Below, in pieces: positions 7,501 through 16,132 of a stretch of DNA of 51,212 nt (the stretch's first letter is position 1; each line of letters begins with the position of its first letter). Where the stretch lies: positions 1 through 51,212 of the forward strand of contig JAFYWX010000039.1 of assembly GCA_017546445.1 (NCBI GenBank), written 5' to 3'. Source of the DNA: Akkermansia sp. (GTDB taxonomy: Bacteria; Verrucomicrobiota; Verrucomicrobiia; Verrucomicrobiales; Akkermansiaceae). The notes under the pieces were generated by a model that was given only the letters and a program-made list of their open reading frames with translations, searched no databases and had not been told where the DNA came from. The position numbers and the translations under genes are program-made.

Positions 7501-7529
7501 ATTCTACAGATTCGCCCCACTATTGGCAA
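7501..7529 (-). promoter_or_regulatory. promoter of the 6957-7493 operon
   Basis: On the minus strand: -35 TTGCCA (7524-7529), 17-base spacer, -10 TAGAAT (7501-7506). The predicted transcript start coincides with the ATG at 7493. Confidence 0.75.
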
Positions 7530-7560
7530 GCGGAAAGTCAGTCTTTCGCCGCACGCAGAG

Positions 7561-8011
7561 CCACACGTGTCCCAAAGATTTTGTAGAGAATAGAAATATC
7601 AGCAACATTTTGGAAGAAGCCCCCCTCTGCGCAATAAATTGGAATTTGTCGGACCGTAGGCGAGCGGAATTCTGAGCCCCGCCTACTGGCGGGGCGGTAA
7701 GTTCAATAGCCCAGGGCGTAAGCCCTGGGGTAAAGTGAAAATAGTAACCGAACCCCGAGCGGAGCGAGCGGGTGGCAGGTTACGAGAGCCGTATTCTTTG
7801 GTTCTACCCGTTGATTTTATTTATCTTTCCTCCTTACTAATCTGCCACCCCGCCAGCTGGCGGGGTTTCGGTCTTATTACTACACCATACCCAGGGCTCA
7901 CGCCCTGGGCTATGGAAAGTGTCGCCCTATCGGGCTCAGAATTCCTCGGGCTTTCAGCCCGACAAAGTCCAATTTATCGAGCTCCGTACTCAAACTTTGG
8001 GACACGTGTGG
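7561..8011. repeat. 17-bp inverted repeat duplicating the hemL 3' end
   Basis: CCACACGTGTCCCAAAG at 7561-7577 is repeated in exact inverted form at 7995-8011, where it encodes the last hemL codons. The two copies enclose the palindromic element 7633-7979, at unequal distances (55 and 15 bases). The repeat may have arisen with an inversion or with insertion of the element. Confidence 0.75.
7633..7979. mobile_element. 347-bp near-continuous palindrome with hairpins in its arms
   Basis: The two halves pair over almost their whole length around a central AT-rich loop of about 50 bases near 7788-7840. Paired segments from the outside in are 7633-7652 with 7959-7979, GGAATTCTGAGCCC (7666-7679) with 7932-7945, the ATAGCCCAGGGC hairpin unit with its mirror near 7890-7915, an ACCGAACCCCG-like arm, and a GGTGGCAG-like arm. 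Between paired parts each arm carries its own small hairpins with differing stems. The same GAATTYTGAGCCC text occurs in the element at 3338-3703. No transposase is encoded, so it would be non-autonomous. Confidence 0.7.
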
Positions 8012-9279
8012 CGCAAAGCCCGCTGCATGGCCTCCACGGTGGCATCAATATCCGCCTCAGTGTGCGCGGTGGAAATGAAGCCGGTCTCGTAGGGAGAGGG
8101 AGCCACGTACACCCCCTGCTCCAGCATGGCGTGGAAATAGCGGCGGAACATGTCGAAATTACCGCTCATGGCGGTATCCAGGTCGTACACCGGCTGCGTG
8201 GTGAAATGCAGGCAGAACATGGAGCCATCGCGAATGAAGGTCAGCGGCAGCTGCTCATCGCGCAGAACGCGGCACACCCCTTCCTCCAGGCGGGCGCCCA
8301 GCTGCTCCAGACGGGTGTAGGAATCGTTCTGCTCCAGGTAATTCAGCTGAGCCAGGCCGGCAGCCATAGCCACGGGATTACCGCTCAGCGTGCCAGCCTG
8401 GTACACCGGGCCCAGCGGCGACACGCAGTCCATAATCTCCCGGCGACCACCAAAGGCACCTACCGGCAGACCACCGCCGATAATCTTACCCAGGGTAGTG
8501 ATATCCGGCACAATACCCGTCTTGCCCTGCACACCGGCAGCAGAAATACGGAAGCCGGTCATCACTTCGTCAAAAATCAGCAGAGCGCCATGCTGCGCCG
8601 TAATCTCACGCAGGAACTCCAGATAGCCGGGCCTGGGCAGGTAGAAACCGGCATTCCCCGGGAAAGGCTCCACAATAATACCGGCAATTTCACCCGGATG
8701 CTGCGCAAAGGCGCGACGCACCGCCTCGCAATCATTGTACGGCAGCACGATGGTCAGGTTGGCAAACTCCGCAGGCACGCCGGCGCTGTCCGGCTCGCCG
8801 TGAGTCAGCGCACCGCTGCCGGCGGCCACCAGCAGACTATCCACATGCCCGTGGTAGCACCCGGCAAACTTGATGATATACTTACGCCCGGTATAGCCGC
8901 GGGCCAGTCGCACGGCGCTCATGGTGGCCTCCGTGCCGCTGTTGGTCATGCGCACCTTCTCGATGCTCGGAATCCAGCGGCACACGGTCTCTGCCATGTC
9001 CACCTCAATGCGGGTGGGAATACCATAGCCCAGGCCCTGCGGCACCGCCGCCTGCACGGCAGAAATCACGCACTCCGGGGCATGCCCCAGAATCGCCGGC
9101 CCCCAGGTGCCCACGTAGTCGATATATTGCTTACCGTCCTCATCCGTCAGGTGTGCCCCGGCTGCTTTGGCCACGAAAAACGGGGCGCGCTCCAGACGAC
9201 GGAATGCACGAACCGGCGAATTCACACCACCGGGAATCACCCGGCACGCACGCTCAAAAAGCTCCTCAGATATCGACAT
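7990..9279 (-). CDS. hemL: glutamate-1-semialdehyde 2,1-aminomutase
   Basis: A 429-residue PLP enzyme that converts glutamate-1-semialdehyde to 5-aminolevulinate in C5-pathway haem synthesis. It is a fold-type I aminotransferase. Diagnostic motifs are RVIPGGVNSPVRAF, MTNSGTEATMSA, IFDEVMTGFR and TTLGKIIGGGLPVGAFGG, whose lysine binds PLP. The ATG at 9279 matches the normal family start and lies seven bases after a -10 box; the frame is open further upstream to 9411 but that part has no family match. The last codons are part of a 17-bp sequence repeated in inverted form at 7561-7577, so the extreme C-terminus may have been altered. Confidence 0.95.
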   Translation of the reverse strand: MSISEELFERACRVIPGGVNSPVRAFRRLERAPFFVAKAAGAHLTDEDGKQYIDYVGTWGPAILGHAPECVISAVQAAVPQGLGYGIPTRIEVDMAETVCRWIPSIEKVRMTNSGTEATMSAVRLARGYTGRKYIIKFAGCYHGHVDSLLVAAGSGALTHGEPDSAGVPAEFANLTIVLPYNDCEAVRRAFAQHPGEIAGIIVEPFPGNAGFYLPRPGYLEFLREITAQHGALLIFDEVMTGFRISAAGVQGKTGIVPDITTLGKIIGGGLPVGAFGGRREIMDCVSPLGPVYQAGTLSGNPVAMAAGLAQLNYLEQNDSYTRLEQLGARLEEGVCRVLRDEQLPLTFIRDGSMFCLHFTTQPVYDLDTAMSGNFDMFRRYFHAMLEQGVYVAPSPYETGFISTAHTEADIDATVEAMQRALRHTCPKV

Positions 9280-9286
9280 AAGCCAG

Positions 9287-9315
9287 AATATACAATAAAT
9301 CCGGCCACCAGGCAA
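9287..9315 (-). promoter_or_regulatory. hemL promoter
   Basis: On the minus strand: -35 TTGCCT (9310-9315), 17-base spacer, -10 TATATT (9287-9292). ATG follows after exactly seven bases, predicting a leaderless transcript. Confidence 0.75.
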
Positions 9316-9336
9316 GCGGATTATCCGTAACCATGA

Positions 9337-9363
9337 GGGCGGGGAGCCATGAGCTCCCCGCCC
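9337..9363 (-). terminator. strong hairpin after the exported-protein operon
   Basis: An 11-bp perfect GC-rich stem (GGGCGGGGAGC) with a five-base loop, between the stop of the 9399-11456 gene and the hemL promoter. There is no U-tract in either direction, so it may act as a weak terminator or mRNA-stabilising hairpin. Confidence 0.5.
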
Positions 9364-9398
9364 CGGTTCTGATGACGAAGCATCCTGACTGAGCAGGC

Positions 9399-11456
9399 TT
9401 ACTTCAGACACGGCGTCTCCAGACGCGCATGCATTCTGAGTTTGCCGTTCTCAGTTGTAATCTTAACGCTGGCGCCGGAGCATTGCTGCATGAGCTCCCT
9501 GTGCGATTCCAGATTCTTCTCAAGGGATAATGGTTCTACACATGCCTCGTAGCCAGACGCCTGAAGCTTCTGATTGTGATAGTTCGCCAAGCGTTCAAAA
9601 TACTCATCGTTGTTCTCCAACGCCGGTTCCAACGGTTTAAGGTTCAGCTCAATCTCCATACCACACATCGGTTGACGCTGCGCGACATCAAACAGCCCCA
9701 CAGCGTTCGACATATCCGAGCATACCGTCAGGCCAGCATCCGACACCACATAGCCAGGTCCATTCTTATGGCGGTATACCCTGGTCTTCTCATCGACAGT
9801 AGAGACATCGAAGCTCCACGCTCTGGCTAATTCGTTGGCCGCCGAATTATCAGTCAGGCTGATGACACCTTGAGAAACCAGCTGAAGTTCCCTCCAGCGC
9901 TGTTCAAACAGGGGGCCGGAAGTCAGAGGCATATTCAGCGCAAGACGCGGCTGCTGGAGCTGGAAGGTCTCCGTACAGTCAGCATCTGACGAAAGCGACA
10001 TGTTCTCCCAGCTCTGGGCATCTACCGTGAACGTCAGGCCGCCTGAAAAGGTACTGAAAAGCTCCCTGCCCGTGCTGTTCAGGATACTCAAGCCAGATAA
10101 CACATAGGCGCTCACCTCTGCAAATCCACGGCGTTCCACTACGCATTCATCATCAAACGAAAGCTCCACCGCATTAGCGATGCTCTGCACGGCCGGAATC
10201 AGCTTATTCAGCTCAGGTAAACGCGGAGAAGTGAGCGCCGATGTTCTCAGCGTCACAATGCTCTCATCCTCGACCAACAGAGGCAATTCAGACGACACAA
10301 ACGCACCACCATGGGCATCACTTTCAAACAGAAGATGAACATCCCCATCATTCCACGCAACAAAAGTGGCAGGCAGAGTATTGTCAGGCAGCAGCAGGCG
10401 GCTCAGCTGCTGGCGGAGTTCTTCTATACCATTCTCCGCATCCTTGATAACCGCGGCCCCCTGCGGACGAGACGAAACAAGCACTTTCACTGCCATTTTC
10501 AGCACGTTGGCAGCCTCATTCATGATAATTTTTGTCGTCACTCCTGCCATATTGAGTGCCTCCGGGCTCATATACCACGCAGCCAGAGCATTTCCTGAGC
10601 AAGCATCCGAGATAAACTTCACCTCATCCGTCTGCTGCACGGTGGTCTCTTCCCCCCCCCTGTTGGTAAGCGTTTCCAGGTCAGAAGACATACCTATGAG
10701 CAAGGAACCGCCCTGCATCTTATAGGCAACATGCAGAGGAGCCACCAGCAACTCCTCTGCGAGCTCAATCCCCGCAGACTTCAGGATGCCGGCCAGGCAC
10801 TTGCTGGTGAAGGTAAGCCCCCTCCAGCCATTCGCCTCGAATCCGGGGATTTCTAAGCCATTCGCCATATACTCTTCCTGAATCCCGAGCCGCCACTTTT
10901 CCGCCAGGATGGACAGCAACGGTTCACAGCCAGGTTTTGGCTTCAACGAAACCGAAATATCATCCCACGGATAATTCTCAGCAAGCCCGGCGGAATGTTG
11001 CTCAACGTTATTGTTCCTCCGGGAAAGCTGCGTGTACATAGACTCAAAGCGCTGCAGTTTTACCTGAGCATTCGGGCCCAGCAACTCACCATGCGCCACA
11101 ATAGCCGACACGCAGTTCAGACGAAACAGCCCACTGTAATGAGAGACGAATTCTCTCAGCCGCTCCAGCGAGCCCACCTTCGTCCCGATGGCAACGCTAT
11201 CCAACAGGTGCAGCCACATGGGATAATTGGTCAGCTTCGGGAATGCCTTCATGACAGCGTCATTGACATTCCTCATATTGATGGCCACCCACGCTTCCGT
11301 TGAAGCTGGAAGCGTGTTAAGCGCATCAAAATGCACGGGGCGCTCCATACTCTGCTCCACGGCGGAAGCCGGCGCGGCGGCTGCCCCCTGAGCCAATACG
11401 GGCGATACAACGCCTGCCGCCAGAGCGGCGCTCATCAACATCATTTGTGTTTTCAT
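9399..11456 (-). CDS. large exported protein of unknown function
   Basis: A 685-residue protein with a signal peptide (MKTQMMLMSAALAAGVVSPVLAQ). No transmembrane helix follows, so it is probably periplasmic, surface or secreted. I recognise no enzymatic motif; the alternating amphipathic segments (PASTEAWVAINMRNVNDAV, LLIGMSSDLETLTN) suggest a repeated beta/alpha fold. It is third in an operon after the ankyrin protein and another exported protein (33-base spacer). A run of nine G on the coding strand (complement of 10652-10660, residues NRGGEE) could make the reading frame slip. Confidence 0.7.
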   Translation of the reverse strand: MKTQMMLMSAALAAGVVSPVLAQGAAAAPASAVEQSMERPVHFDALNTLPASTEAWVAINMRNVNDAVMKAFPKLTNYPMWLHLLDSVAIGTKVGSLERLREFVSHYSGLFRLNCVSAIVAHGELLGPNAQVKLQRFESMYTQLSRRNNNVEQHSAGLAENYPWDDISVSLKPKPGCEPLLSILAEKWRLGIQEEYMANGLEIPGFEANGWRGLTFTSKCLAGILKSAGIELAEELLVAPLHVAYKMQGGSLLIGMSSDLETLTNRGGEETTVQQTDEVKFISDACSGNALAAWYMSPEALNMAGVTTKIIMNEAANVLKMAVKVLVSSRPQGAAVIKDAENGIEELRQQLSRLLLPDNTLPATFVAWNDGDVHLLFESDAHGGAFVSSELPLLVEDESIVTLRTSALTSPRLPELNKLIPAVQSIANAVELSFDDECVVERRGFAEVSAYVLSGLSILNSTGRELFSTFSGGLTFTVDAQSWENMSLSSDADCTETFQLQQPRLALNMPLTSGPLFEQRWRELQLVSQGVISLTDNSAANELARAWSFDVSTVDEKTRVYRHKNGPGYVVSDAGLTVCSDMSNAVGLFDVAQRQPMCGMEIELNLKPLEPALENNDEYFERLANYHNQKLQASGYEACVEPLSLEKNLESHRELMQQCSGASVKITTENGKLRMHARLETPCLK

Positions 11457-11489
11457 AAGATTATTTTCTATTATCCGTTCTGCTAACTA

Positions 11490-13184
11490 TTATTCTGAGG
11501 CCTCTGCCGATTGTTCATGAATACTCCGAAGTCTATCCGCCAGATTCTGCGCACGATTTAACTCTAACTTGAACTCCGGGCAGGCATCTATCAGAGCCCG
11601 CATATGCTCCTGCTGCTGCGGGGTCGGATTATTGAAGACGTTAAACGGCTCGGGATTGCTACATATCTCGCCGGCAATATACCAGCCTGCAGCCTCTGAC
11701 ATTCCCCCACTGGCAGCGCTCCTTATTCTATCCAGCAACAGTTCACCGGCTGCATTATGCACCTTCATCAGCTGCACAAGCTCCGCAACATCCATTTCCA
11801 CAGGTTCTCCCACCAGAATGGCCGTCCGCAGGAATATCCGATACAGCGCGAATATCGTCCTGTCGTAATCATTAAACGATTCCGGAAGATCATTCTTCAA
11901 TGTACTTATCAGCGAGTACATTGCCTCCAGACGCTCGCTGTCCATCGCTTTATCAACCGCATCGTTCATCTGCAACAGCATATAATGCAAAAACTTATGC
12001 CTCAATTCAGCGTTGGTATCCATGACTTCCCTTACCGTTTCACTGTCCTTAATCTTATCCATGAGCACTTTCGTTTTCAGAGAAATCGCCAGGCTCAGCT
12101 GCATCACCGCGTCCGACATTCCCATTTCGTCATGTTCCTGAATTTTCTCCTGCACCCGCTGGATGGCAGACAGAATTACCGATAATTCACCGACCGTCTT
12201 TGCAGGCTCCGAAGCATCAGTAAGATACAGTTTTTCCATATACGCCAGATTAAGCGTGTACCACAACAAGACCTCCCGCTCATACGGCGAAATATCCTTG
12301 ATATTCCTGGACAACTCCTTAATGGTATAGTAAATCAACCTCACATCCGCAGATATCAACTCTGAGATTCCACCAGTCCAGATAGTGGCACCCAGCAGCA
12401 GGCACCGCTGAATCTCAGCCACAAGCTCCGGGCAGGACTCCTCCACAGGAAGGAGTTTTTCCCTGTTCTGTTCGAACAGCTCAGGTACAGCCTTGAGCCA
12501 TGCCACATTCTCATCCTCATAGCGCATATACGCCATCGCAGCATCCTCGTGCATCACCACATTCTCCTTGCCCTTCATTCTGTCATGCAGCACCGCGAGG
12601 GCAGCGTTGATTACCTTCATCTTCTGATACACCTGACCGGCAGATTCTGCCGTCAGGTCGCTTAGAAGCAAGCCGCACCTGCTCAGGAGGTGCAGCCAAA
12701 CGAGTCTGTCCTTGTCAAGTGCCGTATAGGAATCCGGCAGCTGAGATGTCAGGGAGTCAATCAGAACCATATGTATGGGCACCAGATGATCGAAAGCGTT
12801 CTTGATTGTCTCATCAAAACGGGATACGGTCTGGTGGAAGCGTTCATCCTGTTCCCTCAGGGGAAGAAGCCTTGACTTGACCTGCTCCTTGCTCAGCACC
12901 ACAATCATCTGTCGCAGAGTCTCTGCTATCTCAGTCTGGCTTTCCGGCTTGTGACAATCCAGGCATTCCGGGTTCAGGATGAGGACAAAAAGAGAAAAGC
13001 GCTTCGTGAGTTCTTCCTTGTAAGCATCGACATCACCGATATCAGAGGCACAAAGAAGAGTACAAGTACCTGCGCTGAGACTCCTTAACTGCGATGCTAC
13101 ATCCCGGGCTTCAGCCTGCCCGGCAGCAGCCGCAAGCATCACCATCGGGGCGGACAAGAGTGTAACCAGCTTATTTGTATTCAT
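11490..13184 (-). CDS. helical exported protein of unknown function
   Basis: A 564-residue protein with an N-terminal signal peptide (LLSAPMVMLAAAAGQAEA). The rest is predominantly helical, with leucine- and glutamate-rich segments and no recognised family. One CxxCH sequence (PECLDCHKPE, near residue 75) would fit covalent haem c attachment, but it stands alone without other cytochrome features. The gene lies 15 bases after the ankyrin gene stop and 33 before the next, so the three are probably co-transcribed and may act together at the cell surface. Confidence 0.7.
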   Translation of the reverse strand: MNTNKLVTLLSAPMVMLAAAAGQAEARDVASQLRSLSAGTCTLLCASDIGDVDAYKEELTKRFSLFVLILNPECLDCHKPESQTEIAETLRQMIVVLSKEQVKSRLLPLREQDERFHQTVSRFDETIKNAFDHLVPIHMVLIDSLTSQLPDSYTALDKDRLVWLHLLSRCGLLLSDLTAESAGQVYQKMKVINAALAVLHDRMKGKENVVMHEDAAMAYMRYEDENVAWLKAVPELFEQNREKLLPVEESCPELVAEIQRCLLLGATIWTGGISELISADVRLIYYTIKELSRNIKDISPYEREVLLWYTLNLAYMEKLYLTDASEPAKTVGELSVILSAIQRVQEKIQEHDEMGMSDAVMQLSLAISLKTKVLMDKIKDSETVREVMDTNAELRHKFLHYMLLQMNDAVDKAMDSERLEAMYSLISTLKNDLPESFNDYDRTIFALYRIFLRTAILVGEPVEMDVAELVQLMKVHNAAGELLLDRIRSAASGGMSEAAGWYIAGEICSNPEPFNVFNNPTPQQQEHMRALIDACPEFKLELNRAQNLADRLRSIHEQSAEASE

Positions 13185-13199
13185 AGCAATTATTTCTAT

Positions 13200-15860
13200 T
13201 CAGTTAGACATACGACGACGGCGCTCGATTTCCCCACCTATTGCAGCGGAACAGTCATGGTGGCACTTCTGGACGGCTATGCGTATAGCCATATTCAAGG
13301 CCATCTGAGAGGCACGGGGCAAGAGCACCTGCACACAGGCGAGGGAACCGCCCTCAGCTGCAGAGTAAAGAGGGGAATGCTGCATTTTATCGCAGGCATT
13401 CACATCAAACCGACCACTCTGCACCAGCAGCCCCAGACTGACATGATGCTTATTCAGTGCTGCTGCATGCAGCGGGTTCTTGCCATCCTTTGTGGTAGCC
13501 TCTGCATTCAATCTGCTGTGATTCAGAATCCTCTTCAGCACCTTCACATTACCATACTTGGCAGCGATGTACAGAGGCGTTCTGCCGGCAGCATCCGCGT
13601 AGTTCACCTGAGACGCATCGCGATGAATGATTTTCTGCACGATACTGTCCAGGCCGTACTGGATCGCCAGATGAATGGGAGCCTTGCCGTCATGATTACG
13701 AACATCGGTGTGCACACGTTCATCATGAAGGAACATATCCACCAATTCTTCCTCCGCCTCTTTATCCTTCACGTTGATGATAGCCCACATCAGCGGGGTC
13801 TCGCCATCAGAATCTTTCTTGTTCACATCAATTCGACTATCCTCCAGCAGCATCTTCACGATGTCGAGTTGAGGCTCCACCAATGCGACATGCAAGGCGC
13901 CCAATCCATCGGAGAATTCATTAAGCTCCAGTCCCTTCTCTTTGAGCAACAGCTTCACCATATCCGTACGTCCCAGTCTGATGGCACGTTCCAGTATCGT
14001 CATATTACCAACTTCTGCGTTCACATCAGCTCCGGCTCGCAGGAACAGGGACAACAGGCGAGCTTCATTCTTCTGAACGAACTCGAACAAGGCAGCATTC
14101 AGCTGGGTTTCCCGATCTCCCTGGATTTTCAGGGACTTCAGGACATGGTCAACCATGGCCTTCTCCATGATGAGACAGACAGGCCCACCGGGAGCAGCGA
14201 CATCCAGCGGAATCCGGCCATTATAATCCACCCTGAATAAGAGAAACGGCGCTAACTCAGATAAATACCGAACGCACTCCACCTTGTCAGCACCAGCAGC
14301 AAGATGAAGTGCATGCTGGCCATCCTTCGTGGTAGCAACCAGAGAGCAGCCCGGGGTCTTCAGCAAAGACGCGAGCGCCCTGATATTACCATGGCGGGCA
14401 GCCTCGCACACAATAGGCGTACCTGCTTCGTTCACCACATTACGACTCACCCTTGCCTGCAGCAGCAAATCAAACACCAGATCATCGCCACTGCTCACCG
14501 CCTGGAACAGGCTGGATTTATACTGCTTCGGTTCAATTCCCATGGAGAGAAGAACCTTCGGAGCATTCGCCATCATATGTTCCTTTACCATTTCTCTGAT
14601 TCCGGCGGTCTCCTCACCACTGCATGCATCAAAAACCTCCCGGGTGACGACGATATCGGGATATTCCAGCAAAGCCTTGACCATTTCCTCATTTCTGAGC
14701 CTTACCGCCAGCAGCAAAGGTGTGGCTCCACGATTATCGCGGAGTTTTGTGTCGACATCCGCCTCTTTCAACAACATCTTCGCCAGCTCAGTACGTTCAA
14801 GGGCAACTGCCATATGCAAGGGCGAACACCCATCGGCATCCTGTGCATTGCAAAGCTCGTGCGCACGCTGTAGAACGAGTTTCAGACACTCCGGGTTGCC
14901 GGATGCTATCGCAGAGTGAAGAATGGTCTGCGTCTTATCGGTGCGCTGCGATATCTCAATGGCCTTATGCGAGAGCAAGGCCCCGGCAATGGCCGGTTTG
15001 CCACGCAGAAGCGCCAGATGCAAGGGCTCAACCAGGTGCGTGGGAGTTGTCTGATTCACCGATACCCGGGTATCATCAAGCAGGATTTCCACACACTCCA
15101 TCCGGCCAGCCTCAACGGCGGCCTGCAGGGGCGTACGGCCCGACTTTCCACCAGCTCCGGCAACGTCAACGCCATCTGCAGCCAGCAGCATACGCAGGCA
15201 ATCGACATGCCCATTCAGAGCCGCCTTCACCAATGCAGTCTCTCCGTCTTCATCCACAGCCTGCACATTCACCCCCGCCCACAGGAGCAAACGAAGATTA
15301 GTCTTCTCATTCTGAGCAGCACTCCTCAGCAGCGCAGTATCATAAAGTTCGGGAGTAATGCCTGCGTTCTTCAGCATTTCTCCAGCTACTCGCTTCATCT
15401 GAGTGATGATGAGCTGAGCGCAATCTTCATTTCCGTTTTCCCGTGCCACCCGGCATGCGGTCTCCACGTCATTCTCCAGAATCGCCGGGATGACAGCGCC
15501 ATGTTCGATGATGGCTACGATACACTCCTTGCTCCCCGACAGCGCAGCATACACGAACGGCGTATAACCATCCGCATCCGGCTCCGTCATGCTCACGCCG
15601 GCCCGCAGCAGCAGCTCCACTACCTCTCTGTTATCGCGTCCTATTGCATCAAGTAAATAAGTGAAATATTGCGACTCATCAATCTGAGCCTCGGTCAGCA
15701 CACGCCGGGCGGCCTCGAAGGACATCGTACCCTGAGCATATGCCATTGACAACGCCATACCTCCCAGCAAAACAATATTTCTCAGCGCGCTCGAGCAGCT
15801 TTTCATCCGGCGGCATCTGCTCTCGCTACCCGGCCTGTGTGTGGTTAAATTACTTTCCAT
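13200..15860 (-). CDS. exported ankyrin-repeat protein
   Basis: About 886 residues, with a signal peptide (SALRNIVLLGGMALSMAYAQ) and then ankyrin repeats almost to the end. Clear units include DADGYTPFVYAALSGSKEC, DEDGETALVKAALNGHVDC, DADGCSPLHMAVALERTEL and DAAGRTPLYIAAKYGNVKV; I estimate around 20. Ankyrin repeats bind other proteins, and export suggests periplasmic or outside partners. The frame opens at a TTG at 15899; ATG at 15860 is the first ATG, while ATG at 15806 gives a more standard signal peptide, so the start is uncertain. First gene of a three-gene operon. Confidence 0.85.
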   Translation of the reverse strand: MESNLTTHRPGSESRCRRMKSCSSALRNIVLLGGMALSMAYAQGTMSFEAARRVLTEAQIDESQYFTYLLDAIGRDNREVVELLLRAGVSMTEPDADGYTPFVYAALSGSKECIVAIIEHGAVIPAILENDVETACRVARENGNEDCAQLIITQMKRVAGEMLKNAGITPELYDTALLRSAAQNEKTNLRLLLWAGVNVQAVDEDGETALVKAALNGHVDCLRMLLAADGVDVAGAGGKSGRTPLQAAVEAGRMECVEILLDDTRVSVNQTTPTHLVEPLHLALLRGKPAIAGALLSHKAIEISQRTDKTQTILHSAIASGNPECLKLVLQRAHELCNAQDADGCSPLHMAVALERTELAKMLLKEADVDTKLRDNRGATPLLLAVRLRNEEMVKALLEYPDIVVTREVFDACSGEETAGIREMVKEHMMANAPKVLLSMGIEPKQYKSSLFQAVSSGDDLVFDLLLQARVSRNVVNEAGTPIVCEAARHGNIRALASLLKTPGCSLVATTKDGQHALHLAAGADKVECVRYLSELAPFLLFRVDYNGRIPLDVAAPGGPVCLIMEKAMVDHVLKSLKIQGDRETQLNAALFEFVQKNEARLLSLFLRAGADVNAEVGNMTILERAIRLGRTDMVKLLLKEKGLELNEFSDGLGALHVALVEPQLDIVKMLLEDSRIDVNKKDSDGETPLMWAIINVKDKEAEEELVDMFLHDERVHTDVRNHDGKAPIHLAIQYGLDSIVQKIIHRDASQVNYADAAGRTPLYIAAKYGNVKVLKRILNHSRLNAEATTKDGKNPLHAAALNKHHVSLGLLVQSGRFDVNACDKMQHSPLYSAAEGGSLACVQVLLPRASQMALNMAIRIAVQKCHHDCSAAIGGEIERRRRMSN

Positions 15861-15913
15861 TTCTATCCGTTTTCCGTTAAAATTGTTATCACTACCCAAA
15901 TAAGAGAAACATC

Positions 15914-15942
15914 AGTCTAACCACTCAGATTGCAGGTGTCAA
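15914..15942 (-). promoter_or_regulatory. promoter of the ankyrin operon
   Basis: On the minus strand: -35 TTGACA (15937-15942), 17-base spacer, -10 TAGACT (15914-15919). The intergenic stretch from here to 16132 holds no gene that I can support. Confidence 0.6.
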
Positions 15943-16132
15943 CCCAAAAGAAAGAATTCATAACTAATACAGACACAATACTATCTCCGCCGCCAATCTC
16001 TGGCTGAAAAAAATAACGCGAAGACAGAAGCTGACAGCAGGCCCGGGCTGACAGTCCGCCCAGGCTCTTCCCCCGGCCCAACACAGCCATGGGTTCACCT
16101 GGGGCAAAAAAAGAGGGAACCCGTATCCTCGC

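Noticed and set aside
12956..12970. CxxCH motif suggesting a c-type cytochrome
   Set aside because: A single motif in a long helical protein without distal ligand context or cytochrome maturation genes nearby; probably chance.
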